A stretch of DNA of 6,107 nucleotides, taken from Proteobacteria bacterium UBA3413 (GTDB taxonomy: Bacteria > Pseudomonadota > Gammaproteobacteria > Magnimaribacterales > D2472). The stretch is taken from positions 1,945 to 8,051 of the forward strand of contig DEOR01000042.1 in the NCBI GenBank assembly GCA_002358345.1, in the 5' to 3' direction. Both the position numbers and the translations under genes were made by a program. Positions 1 to 6,107 of the stretch are shown one piece after another. Each line of letters starts with the position of its first letter. Position 1 is the first letter of the stretch. The notes under the pieces were generated by a model that saw only the letters and a list, made by a program, of their open reading frames with translations, was not told the origin of the DNA and ran no database searches.

Positions 1-509
1 CAGATGACCTCGCCAAGGAAGTGCTTGAGTTTAATACACATGGCTATAATGAGGTTCTCCATCATTTCGGCCCAAGTATTCTTGATCAATCTAACTTTAT
101 CGATCGCTCTAAGTTACGCATTGAGGTGTTTAACAACCCAGACAAAAAACAACTACTCGAATCTATTATTCACCCGCTAGTTCGTGAATTGATGGTATCG
201 AGAATTATGTTATCTCAATCCATTTACACAATAGTGATGGTCCCCCTTATTTATGAATCACAAAGCATGAAATCTTACGATAGAATTCTGGTAGTAGATT
301 GTGATGAGTCGACACAGATCGAGCGCGCCTCCCTTCGGGACAGCAACCCCAAGGAATTAATTCAAAAAATTATGTCTACCCAGTGTTCACGCGAGGAACG
401 ATTATCTATTGCTAATGATATTTTGCCGAATACTGGTTCGCTAGCCTCTTTGGAATCAAAAGTTAAAGACTTACATACATTTTATTTAGGAATTTGTGCC
501 AATGATTAA
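1..509 (+). CDS. coaE: Dephospho-CoA kinase, 3' part (5' end outside window)
   Basis: CoaE phosphorylates the ribose 3'-hydroxyl of dephospho-CoA with ATP, the last step of coenzyme A synthesis, in the cytosol. The frame is open from base 3 and gives 168 residues. By comparison with the roughly 206-residue E. coli enzyme, about 34 N-terminal residues, including the P-loop, lie beyond the left edge. The first visible Asp seems to match the second Asp of the family's DAD motif. Family landmarks in order are FGPSIL, IDRSKLR, VFNNP, the IIHPLVR block, VPLIYES (usually PLL-E), the RILVVD strand, and the C-terminal QCSREERL...N stretch followed by LH-FYL. The GTG at 21 is internal, because homology continues upstream of it. 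One oddity is that the usual EPG after the AREVV-like segment reads EFN. The stop overlaps the start of yacG, so the two are probably co-transcribed. Identity is recalled from family motifs, not searched. Confidence 0.93.
   Translation, partial: DDLAKEVLEFNTHGYNEVLHHFGPSILDQSNFIDRSKLRIEVFNNPDKKQLLESIIHPLVRELMVSRIMLSQSIYTIVMVPLIYESQSMKSYDRILVVDCDESTQIERASLRDSNPKELIQKIMSTQCSREERLSIANDILPNTGSLASLESKVKDLHTFYLGICAND
488..491 (+). promoter_or_regulatory. Ribosome binding site for yacG
   Basis: AGGA lies 10 bases before the ATG at 502, inside the last codons of coaE. It supports ATG 502 as the yacG start, although ribosomes finishing coaE at 509 could also re-initiate here. Confidence 0.5.
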
Positions 510-669
510 AGAATGCCCTCAATGTAAGGCCCCAGCTGATTTAGCTAAAACGAATCTATTTAGACCTTTTTGCTCAGAGAGGTGTAAATTAATTGATTTG
601 GGAACTTGGGCTAATGAAGAAAAGTTAATTAGCAGGCCTTTGAATTCTGAGGATTTTTACGAAGAATAA
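502..669 (+). CDS. yacG: DNA gyrase inhibitor YacG, small zinc-binding protein
   Basis: The product has 55 residues, close to the usual 60-65 for this family. YacG binds one zinc and, in E. coli, binds GyrB and inhibits gyrase supercoiling. The zinc ligands are visible as C5-P-Q-C8 and C24-S-E-R-C28, a C-x2-C-x15-C-x3-C spacing. They are followed by the family signature RPFCSERCKLIDLGTWANEE (residues 21-40). The tail after it is short and acidic (SEDFYEE). The ATG at 502 lies inside the end of coaE and shares 8 bases with it in another frame. An AGGA at 488-491 sits 10 bases upstream as a plausible ribosome binding site, and translational coupling to coaE is likely. E. coli has zapD between coaE and yacG, whereas here they abut. 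The stop is 13 bases from the facing end of secA. Family assignment is very secure; the gyrase role is taken from E. coli. Confidence 0.95.
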   Translation: MIKECPQCKAPADLAKTNLFRPFCSERCKLIDLGTWANEEKLISRPLNSEDFYEE

Positions 670-684
670 TTTAGCTAGATTATT
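665..684. terminator. Weak palindrome between facing genes, possible bidirectional terminator
   Basis: Bases 665-672 can pair with 677-684 around an AGCT loop. There are seven A-T pairs and one T.G pair in the + strand RNA. It spans the stop codons of both yacG (667-669) and secA (683-685). Its position is right for ending two convergent transcripts, but the stem is made only of A and T and has no T-run after it on either strand. It may simply reflect two TAA codons facing each other. Confidence 0.2.
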
Positions 685-3361
685 AGCCTTTACCGTGACA
701 CTGCTTATACTTTTTTCCTGACCCGCAGTGGCAGGGGTCGTTGCGTCCCAGCTTTGGTTCTTCTCGTAATACAGTGGCCGGATTTGAGGGTTGCTTTGAT
801 GACGGCACATCATCTCTGCCAATAATTAATTCTGGTTGAGCTTGCTGTAGCTTCATCTCTTTATTTTTCTGCGCTTCTACAGATCGCTCTTCCAGCTCTC
901 TCAACTCTTCTTCGCTAGCTAACTCCAACCTAAAAAGAATCTTGATAGCTTCACTATTAATCTCATCAAGCATAGACTCAAACATCTCAAATGCTTCTCG
1001 CTTATACTCATTTTTTGGATTCTTTTGCGCATAAGCCCTGAGCCCGACGCTTTGTCTTAAGTGGTCCATCTCAGCCAAATGATCTTTCCAATGTACATCC
1101 AACACTTGTAACATGACTTGTTTTTCAAGCTGAGCAACATTCTTCTCAATCTTTTTATATTTTTCTTTGTATCTAGTAGCTGCTTGACTAGCTATTAGCT
1201 CAGCGATTCGCTCAGGGGTTAGCTTGGTATTTTTAGCTATTGCTTGCTCTAGATTTTCTTCTATTAAATAGTGCTCTTTTAAATGCTTTTCTAACTCTGC
1301 AATTCGCCATTGGCTTTCTACCGATTCTAGTGGAATAAAATCTCCCGTTAGAGCCAACATCTCTTCTTTAATGAGCTCGCCGATTGCCTCAGAAATATTA
1401 TCTTCTTCGAGTAATTGATTTCTCAAGGAATAGATAGCTTGCCTTTGATCATTTGCAACATCGTCATACTCCAGAAGATTTTTTCTGATATCAAAATTCC
1501 TGCTCTCAATTCTTTTTTGAGCATTCTCAATGCCACGAGATAGCATCTTGTGTTCAATGTGATCATCGCCCATTCCAATCCTCTCAAATAATGCTCGCCT
1601 GCTATCAGAGATGAATAATCGTAAAAGATCATCTTCGAGTGATAAAAAGAATTTTGAGTAACCAGGATCTCCCTGTCGCCCAGATCTACCTCGTAACTGG
1701 TTATCAATTCGCCTGGATTCATGTCTCTCGGTACCAAGAATGTGAAGCCCCCCAGCATCTAAAACTTTCTTATGGCGTTGCACCCAATCTACATCTTCTT
1801 CATCTTGCTTGCCACCGAGCACTATATCTGTACCTCGTCCCGCCATGTTTGTAGCAATGGTCACAACGCCGGACCTGCCTGCGTTAGCAATAATTTCAGC
1901 CTCCTTTTCATGGTGCTTGGCATTTAATACTTGATGCTCTATATTTTTGCTAGTCAGTAATTCTGAGACTATTTCTGAAGATTCCACGGAAGCCGTTCCA
2001 ACAAGAATAGGAGCTTCTTTCGCTCTCAGTAACTGAATCTCTTCCACCAAGGCTTTAAATTTCGCCTCTTTGGTTAAAAATACTAAATCCTCATTATCCA
2101 CCCTTGCCATAGGCTGATTGGTTGGAATAATCGAGACATTCAATCCATATATTTCGGCAAACTCAGCTGCTTCTGTGTCTGCGGTACCGGTCATCCCTGA
2201 CAGCTGATCAAATAGTCTAAAAAAATTCTGATAGGTTGTAGAGGCGAGTGTCTGGGATTCTCGTTGTATCGGAACATTTTCTTTGCACTCAAGAGCCTGG
2301 TGAATGCCTTCGCTCATTCTCCTGCCTGACATGGTTCTCCCTGTATGCTCATCAATTAATAGAACCTCTTGATTCCTAACCAGGTAATGAACATTCTTTT
2401 TAAATAGGTAGGCAGCTTTTAGAGTTGCAGTTACGTAACGCATAATTTTAATATTACTTACTGAGTAGAGGCTATCCTCTGATTGGAGTAACCCCAGGTC
2501 CTCCAAGTAATGCTCAACCTCAATGTAGCCTTCATCAGTTAATTCCACTGATCGAGTTTTTTCATCGATCATGTAATGACCAATCTCTTCTGTTGATAGT
2601 GGCTCTTCTTCGGTGCCCTCTCGGATTTGCTGCTTTAGTTTTGGGATAATTTTTTTAATTTGCAGGTAGTAGTCAGCAGACTCATTGGATGGCCCCGAGA
2701 TAATTAGGGGAGTTCTAGCCTCATCAATCAAAATAGAATCCACTTCATCAATGATTGCAAAATCTAAAGAACATTGAGACTTATCCTCATCGCGCAGGGC
2801 CATGTTATCTCTTAAATAATCAAAGCCGAGCTCTCCGTTTGTGGCATAAATGACATCGGATTTATAGGCTAATTTTTTCTCATCAATGTTTTGATTGGAA
2901 TGAATAACCCCTACAGTGAGGCCAAGAAATTCATATACGGGCCTCATCCACTCTGCATCCCTTTGCGCAAGATAGTCGTTGACCGTTACCAGGATAACTT
3001 TTTTGTCTTGAATGGCATTGAGAAAAGCAGGCAGAGTGGCGACAAGAGTTTTGCCCTCACCCGTTTTCATTTCAGCAATATTTCCTTCAGCAAGAGCAAT
3101 CCCGCCTAACATCTGAGAGTCAAAGTGTCTCATGCCTGTCGCTCGGATACTCGCCTCTCTAACTGCTGCAAAGGCATGAGGTAGCAATTGGCCGACATCG
3201 TTTTGATAAGAGCCTTTCAGACGGGCTCTCAGCAACACAAACTCAGCGTCATTGAGGTTGCTATATTCTACTTCCAGTAAATTGATCTGATCAACAAGCA
3301 CCTGCATTCTTTTTAATGCACGTTGATTACTGCTACCAAATATTTTTGTTAAAAAAGACAT
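683..3361 (-). CDS. secA: Preprotein translocase ATPase SecA
   Basis: SecA is the ATP-driven motor that pushes unfolded preproteins through SecYEG at the inner membrane. The 892 residues match the full family length (E. coli 901). Walker A is MKTGEGKT (98-105) and Walker B is the DEVD at 205-208 followed by IDEAR (212-216). The preprotein cross-linking domain is about 226-375. The second nucleotide-binding domain carries GRGTDIVLGG (508-517) and QLRGRSGRQGDPG (555-567). The helical scaffold begins near 615, with LLEYDDVANDQR at 629-640, and the two-helix finger region is about 750-800 (HWKDHL). A charged linker of about 830-870 leads to a C-terminal zinc finger, C877-x-C879-x8-C888-H889, which binds SecB and lipid. 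The ATG at 3361 gives the normal MSFLTKIFG start, with no clear Shine-Dalgarno sequence. It lies 27 bases after lpxC with no room for secM, so SecM-type arrest control is absent here. Confidence 0.98.
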   Translation of the reverse strand: MSFLTKIFGSSNQRALKRMQVLVDQINLLEVEYSNLNDAEFVLLRARLKGSYQNDVGQLLPHAFAAVREASIRATGMRHFDSQMLGGIALAEGNIAEMKTGEGKTLVATLPAFLNAIQDKKVILVTVNDYLAQRDAEWMRPVYEFLGLTVGVIHSNQNIDEKKLAYKSDVIYATNGELGFDYLRDNMALRDEDKSQCSLDFAIIDEVDSILIDEARTPLIISGPSNESADYYLQIKKIIPKLKQQIREGTEEEPLSTEEIGHYMIDEKTRSVELTDEGYIEVEHYLEDLGLLQSEDSLYSVSNIKIMRYVTATLKAAYLFKKNVHYLVRNQEVLLIDEHTGRTMSGRRMSEGIHQALECKENVPIQRESQTLASTTYQNFFRLFDQLSGMTGTADTEAAEFAEIYGLNVSIIPTNQPMARVDNEDLVFLTKEAKFKALVEEIQLLRAKEAPILVGTASVESSEIVSELLTSKNIEHQVLNAKHHEKEAEIIANAGRSGVVTIATNMAGRGTDIVLGGKQDEEDVDWVQRHKKVLDAGGLHILGTERHESRRIDNQLRGRSGRQGDPGYSKFFLSLEDDLLRLFISDSRRALFERIGMGDDHIEHKMLSRGIENAQKRIESRNFDIRKNLLEYDDVANDQRQAIYSLRNQLLEEDNISEAIGELIKEEMLALTGDFIPLESVESQWRIAELEKHLKEHYLIEENLEQAIAKNTKLTPERIAELIASQAATRYKEKYKKIEKNVAQLEKQVMLQVLDVHWKDHLAEMDHLRQSVGLRAYAQKNPKNEYKREAFEMFESMLDEINSEAIKILFRLELASEEELRELEERSVEAQKNKEMKLQQAQPELIIGRDDVPSSKQPSNPATVLREEPKLGRNDPCHCGSGKKYKQCHGKG

Positions 3362-3388
3362 TTTCTAAATTGTTTAGTTTTTTTGCAC

Positions 3389-4306
3389 TTACTCTGCATC
3401 ACCAAAAGGAGCTCGCACATAAGATATCGGGGCGATTGATGAATCTTCAAAGGTTACGACCTCCCATGCATCCTCAGATGCAAGAATTTTTCTGAGAAGT
3501 TCATTATTCAAAGAATGACCTGACTTGTATCCAGAGAATTGACCAATTAAATTATGTCCTAGCAGGTATAGGTCACCAATGGCATCCAGTATTTTGTGTT
3601 TCACAAACTCATCATCAAATCGCAACCCTTCATCATTAATTATCCCGTGCTCTCCAATCGCAATTGCGTTATCCACATTTGCACCTAGTGCCAAACCCTG
3701 TGACTGGAGATGATCCATGTCCTTTATTGATCCAAAGGTTCTGGCTCTGCAGACCTCTTTAACAAAGGAGGTAGAGGAGAAATCTATTGATGCTTTTTGA
3801 GCATGCTGGCTTATAGTTGGATTATCGAAATTAATCTCGAAGGAGACCTTGAAGCCATCAAAAGGCTTGATAGCAGCGAAAGTATCGCCCCTTTCAACTC
3901 TCACCTCTTTCTTCACCCTAATAAATTTTTTTAGCTCATCCTGTATTTCAAGGCCTGCTGCTTGGATTAAAAATACAAATGGGCTGGCACTTCCGTCCAT
4001 GATAGGAATTTCAGGGCCGTCGACTCTGATGACACAGTTATCAATCCCAAGACCAGCAATAGCTGAAAGCAGGTGCTCAATTGTTCCAATCCTATAGCCC
4101 TCTTTAAAAAGAGTTGTGGAAAGCGTTGTATCTCCCACATACTCAAAGATTGCGGGAATCTCTATCTCAGGCTCTAAATCTGTACGAATAAAGGTAATAC
4201 CAGCATTTATAGGAGCTGGAAGCAACTCTAAATTCATCTCTTTCCCACTGTGCAGCCCAACACCGACAGCTTTAATAGGGTTTTTAATTGTTCTTTGATG
4301 CAGCAT
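3389..4306 (-). CDS. lpxC: UDP-3-O-acyl-N-acetylglucosamine deacetylase LpxC
   Basis: LpxC is a zinc-dependent cytosolic enzyme that removes the acetyl group from UDP-3-O-acyl-GlcNAc, the first committed step of lipid A synthesis. The 305 residues equal the usual length. Zinc ligands are visible as H78 (in GTIEHLLSA, with catalytic E77), H237 and D241 (in FVKHKILDAIGDLYLLGH). The conserved H264 is in YKSGHSLNN. Other signatures are GVGLHSG (15-21), EIPIMDGSASPF (99-110) and RARTFG (187-192). The ATG at 4306 gives the standard MLHQRTIKN start and follows an AGAGAG at 4311-4316. In E. coli lpxC follows ftsZ, but here it follows rlmB by 36 bases. E. coli controls LpxC by FtsH acting on the C-terminal tail. 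The tail here ends PFGDAE, and whether it is a degradation signal cannot be told from sequence. Confidence 0.98.
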   Translation of the reverse strand: MLHQRTIKNPIKAVGVGLHSGKEMNLELLPAPINAGITFIRTDLEPEIEIPAIFEYVGDTTLSTTLFKEGYRIGTIEHLLSAIAGLGIDNCVIRVDGPEIPIMDGSASPFVFLIQAAGLEIQDELKKFIRVKKEVRVERGDTFAAIKPFDGFKVSFEINFDNPTISQHAQKASIDFSSTSFVKEVCRARTFGSIKDMDHLQSQGLALGANVDNAIAIGEHGIINDEGLRFDDEFVKHKILDAIGDLYLLGHNLIGQFSGYKSGHSLNNELLRKILASEDAWEVVTFEDSSIAPISYVRAPFGDAE

Positions 4307-4310
4307 TAAT

Positions 4311-4316
4311 CTCTCT
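4311..4316 (-). promoter_or_regulatory. Ribosome binding site for lpxC
   Basis: On the - strand AGAGAG ends 4 bases before the ATG at 4306. It is a purine-rich, imperfect Shine-Dalgarno match and the best one found for the starts in this block. It agrees with the start set by protein homology. Confidence 0.4.
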
Positions 4317-4328
4317 AAGTATTTAGTA

Positions 4329-4357
4329 ATTATAGATTAAATTCATTGAGATTTTTG
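4329..4357 (-). promoter_or_regulatory. Possible sigma-70 promoter before lpxC
   Basis: The - strand of the rlmB-lpxC gap contains a perfect -10 hexamer, TATAAT, at 4334-4329. The hexamer 17 bases upstream (4357-4352, in the end of rlmB) is CAAAAA, a poor -35. A start near 4322 would leave a leader of about 16 bases containing the AGAGAG. This could feed lpxC-secA independently of rnr-rlmB, but TATAAT is common by chance in AT-rich DNA. Confidence 0.28.
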
Positions 4358-5068
4358 CCTTGTGATCTCAAATAATATGATGCCAGTGGCAACAGATACA
4401 TTGAGGCTATTCAAGGTTTCATTTTTAGATAAAGTGCATACTGCAGAGCATTTCTCAATTGTTTTTTCTCTCATTCCTTCTTCCTCAGAGCCCATAATAG
4501 TAAGAATGGGTTGATTTAAATCTAAGTCTGTATGAAGCGAGTCAGCGTGTTCGCTCGTACCCAGAATTAAGTAACCAAGCTTTTCAAAATGCTTGATGCA
4601 GTTTATTAAATTAGTCACAGTGAAGATTTTAATTGCCTCTGTGCCTCCAGCGGAGACCTGTCTTACAAGAGGTGTTAGAGGAGAGCAATGATGTTTATTG
4701 ATAATGACGCCAGCAATATTGCTTGCTGCTGCAGAGCGAATGCAGGCTCCTAGGTTTCTAGGGTCAATCACATTATCAATGACAAGAAATGTTGGATTCT
4801 GGTGTTGAATGCCTTCTTCATATTTTTTTAAATCACTTAAATCTAAAGTCTCTTCTTTTTTAAGAATAGCTTCCGGGTGTTGACTAAGATTTTTTTTCTT
4901 TTCAACAGATACAGACGCTTTTTCAGCCATCAGAATTAACTGCTGGATCCTCTCATCGCTTCGATTGGCAGGGATAAAAATTTGCTTAATGTTTTCTGGT
5001 GTGAGCTTTAGCAGCATCTCAATAGTATGAAAGCCCGAACGATGATTTAGCTTGTTGTCATTTTCCAT
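4343..5068 (-). CDS. rlmB: 23S rRNA (guanosine-2'-O-)-methyltransferase RlmB (SpoU/TrmH family)
   Basis: RlmB methylates the ribose of G2251 (E. coli numbering) in the peptidyl-transferase P loop of 23S rRNA, using S-adenosylmethionine. The 241 residues match the family's usual length of about 245. The knotted SPOUT domain shows motif 1, DPRNLGACIRSA (102-113, with N105 and R111), a conserved Glu at 144, motif 2, IMGSEEEGMR (191-200, E195), and motif 3, SLNVSVATG (221-229). The N-terminal RNA-binding part is diverged: SGFHTIEMLLK (11-21) replaces the usual YGIHAV form, and the linker HQG reads HPE (64-66). I chose ATG 5068 over the TTG at 5074 two codons earlier. It overlaps the rnr stop by 11 bases, which suggests coupling; no clear Shine-Dalgarno is seen. 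RlmB rather than TrmH or another SpoU paralogue is inferred from the rnr neighbour and motif 3. Confidence 0.92.
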   Translation of the reverse strand: MENDNKLNHRSGFHTIEMLLKLTPENIKQIFIPANRSDERIQQLILMAEKASVSVEKKKNLSQHPEAILKKEETLDLSDLKKYEEGIQHQNPTFLVIDNVIDPRNLGACIRSAAASNIAGVIINKHHCSPLTPLVRQVSAGGTEAIKIFTVTNLINCIKHFEKLGYLILGTSEHADSLHTDLDLNQPILTIMGSEEEGMREKTIEKCSAVCTLSKNETLNSLNVSVATGIILFEITRQKSQ

Positions 5069-6107
5069 CAGCAATAACTAGATTAATTTTTCTATCTAAA
5101 GGAGCAATAGCCATAATCTTAACTTTAATTTTCTGCCCAAGCTTAAAGCTTTTTCCTGTTCGTTTACCTTTTAGAATATTAGCACCCTGGATGAGGTGAT
5201 ATCGATCCCCGGGAAGATCTGAAACATGAAGCAAGCCAGAGATAAAATAATCTTCAAGGTTCACAAATAAACCAAAATCAGTGACACCTGTTACCACGCC
5301 ATCTACCTCGGAACCAATTTTATCTTTTAAGAAGGAGCAAATTAATACCTGCTCAACCTGACGCGAAGCTTTCTCAGCTCTTCTTTCAAGCACCGATGAG
5401 TCCTCGCACATATCCTGAAGTTGAGATTGGTTATAGCCGCCTTTTTTGTGCGCGAGGGATTTGTTGATCATCCTATGTGTCAGTAGATCTGGGTATCTTC
5501 GAATAGGTGAAGTGAAGTGAGAGTATTGCTTAAGCTGCAATCCAAAATGACCTAAATTATTCGTGGAGTATTCTGCTCTGGCTAGGGTCTGGAGCACTAA
5601 AATCTGACCACTATCATCTTGCTTTTCATGCGCTTGCTTTAAGCAATAATTGATTATTTCAAGAGGCGAGGACTGCTTAGCAATTTGAGCAGGCATTTGA
5701 AAATATTTTTTTAATACTTCCAGCTTACTTGGATCTGGGTCTTCATGGATTCTAAAGACACCAAATCCAAAGCGTTCTTGCATGAATTCCGCCGAACATT
5801 CATTTGCTAGCAACATGGATTCTTCCACTAGCTTGTGTGCTCTTAAAGGCCTTTTGATAATAATATTTTTTACTTCCTTATTAGTTGCCAGCTCTAAAAT
5901 GGCTTCTTTCGGGTTGATCTCAAGGGCATGCCTTTGTTGTCTGATTTTTAGTCTCGCTGTAGTTAATTGCTCCAGAGCATGAATTGAATCTACCACCTCT
6001 TCGTCTTTCAGTAATTCAGAGCTCTTGATATGCCCTTCAACCTGCTTGTAAGTTAAGCGGGCTTTAGAGTTGATGAGAGCGCTGTAGAATTTGTAGCTCA
6101 CTCTATT
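5058..6107 (-). CDS. rnr: Ribonuclease R, C-terminal part (5' end outside window)
   Basis: RNase R is a processive 3'-to-5' exoribonuclease of the RNB (RNase II) family that degrades structured RNA, including rRNA and mRNA fragments. About 349 codons are visible; the cold-shock domains and the catalytic Asp cluster lie beyond the right edge. Counting from the GTG at 6101, landmarks are YKFYSALINSKARLTY (3-18), VEESMLLAN (92-100), FRIHEDPDP (116-124) and the active-site HFTSPIRRYPDL (195-206). A C-terminal S1 RNA-binding domain covers about 262-347. GTG 6101 is not a start, because the frame stays open upstream (Asn-Arg) and it falls inside the catalytic domain. The protein ends directly after S1, without the Lys-rich tail of E. 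coli RNase R. The overlap with rlmB repeats the classic rnr-rlmB pair and favours RNase R over RNase II. Confidence 0.93.
   Translation of the reverse strand, partial: NRVSYKFYSALINSKARLTYKQVEGHIKSSELLKDEEVVDSIHALEQLTTARLKIRQQRHALEINPKEAILELATNKEVKNIIIKRPLRAHKLVEESMLLANECSAEFMQERFGFGVFRIHEDPDPSKLEVLKKYFQMPAQIAKQSSPLEIINYCLKQAHEKQDDSGQILVLQTLARAEYSTNNLGHFGLQLKQYSHFTSPIRRYPDLLTHRMINKSLAHKKGGYNQSQLQDMCEDSSVLERRAEKASRQVEQVLICSFLKDKIGSEVDGVVTGVTDFGLFVNLEDYFISGLLHVSDLPGDRYHLIQGANILKGKRTGKSFKLGQKIKVKIMAIAPLDRKINLVIADGK

Noticed and set aside
21..509. GTG at 21 as the true start of coaE
   Set aside because: The frame is open to the window edge and the upstream codons (D-D-L-A-K-E) match the family. 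A start here would remove the P-loop that the enzyme needs.
699..730. CACTGC / GCAGTG inverted repeat
   Set aside because: It arises from the Cys and Gly codons of the SecA zinc finger, has a 20-base loop and no T-run.
720..739. GACCC...GGGTC hairpin and nearby T6 run (711-716) as a terminator of yacG
   Set aside because: The T-run precedes the hairpin instead of following it. On the - strand the hairpin is followed by A's. Both are inside the well-conserved SecA zinc-finger codons.
1423..1854. Open frames on both strands within secA, and others within lpxC and rnr
   Set aside because: They overlap strongly conserved genes, have no recognisable motifs or start signals, and are shadows of the real frames.
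4306..4340. TTAATCT / AGATTAA inverted repeat around the lpxC start as an RNA switch
   Set aside because: It is seven AT-rich pairs around a 21-base loop, too weak and too likely by chance in this AT-rich gap.
4860..4900. Compensating frameshift at the A8 run as the cause of the missing HQG in RlmB
   Set aside because: I read the other two frames after the run: one gives no HQG-like motif and the other hits a stop at once.
5069..5074. TTG at 5074 as the rlmB start
   Set aside because: It adds only two residues, has no Shine-Dalgarno support, and an ATG lies two codons later.
5058..6101. A free-standing 347-residue protein starting at GTG 6101
   Set aside because: It is the C-terminal part of RNase R. 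The codon lies within the conserved catalytic domain and the frame continues upstream.
1..6107. A novel defence, mobile or regulatory system
   Set aside because: All coding space is used by six recognisable core genes. No direct repeats, integrase, transposase or large non-coding region was seen.

Overview
This is a piece of an AT-rich, tightly packed proteobacterial chromosome (about 40% G+C by eye) holding six housekeeping genes and no recognisable mobile element, CRISPR array, tRNA, rRNA or defence system. LpxC points to an outer membrane with lipid A. The rnr-rlmB pair and the coaE-yacG genes running towards secA are typical of Gammaproteobacteria, and a Betaproteobacterium is the next best guess. 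The short or negative gene spacing and modest G+C would suit a streamlined, perhaps aquatic, lineage, but that is inference and I would not name a genus.

Layout: on the + strand the 3' part of coaE (dephospho-CoA kinase, cut by the left edge, ends at 509) overlaps the tiny yacG (502-669, zinc protein that inhibits gyrase). After 13 bases comes a block read leftward on the - strand. In transcription order it is rnr (RNase R, cut by the right edge, to 5058), rlmB (5068-4343, 23S rRNA 2'-O-methyltransferase), lpxC (4306-3389, lipid A deacetylase) and secA (3361-683, preprotein translocase ATPase). rnr and rlmB overlap by 11 bases. The other gaps are 36 and 27 bases, so all four genes could lie on one transcript. 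A possible extra promoter sits just before lpxC. No stretch of 300 bases lacks a gene.

Function: rnr and rlmB serve RNA decay and ribosome maturation, lpxC and secA serve the cell envelope (outer-membrane lipid and protein export), and coaE and yacG serve coenzyme A synthesis and topoisomerase control. The ends of secA and yacG face each other as in the E. coli lpxC-secM-secA-mutT / yacG-zapD-coaE region, but with secM, mutT and zapD absent here. rnr-rlmB, rather than the ftsZ cluster, lies upstream of lpxC.

I found no convincing undescribed system. The points worth a second look are modest: the pruned and rearranged gene order, an RNase R that ends without a basic tail, an RlmB whose HQG motif has decayed, a possible internal lpxC promoter, and an AT palindrome spanning both facing stop codons.
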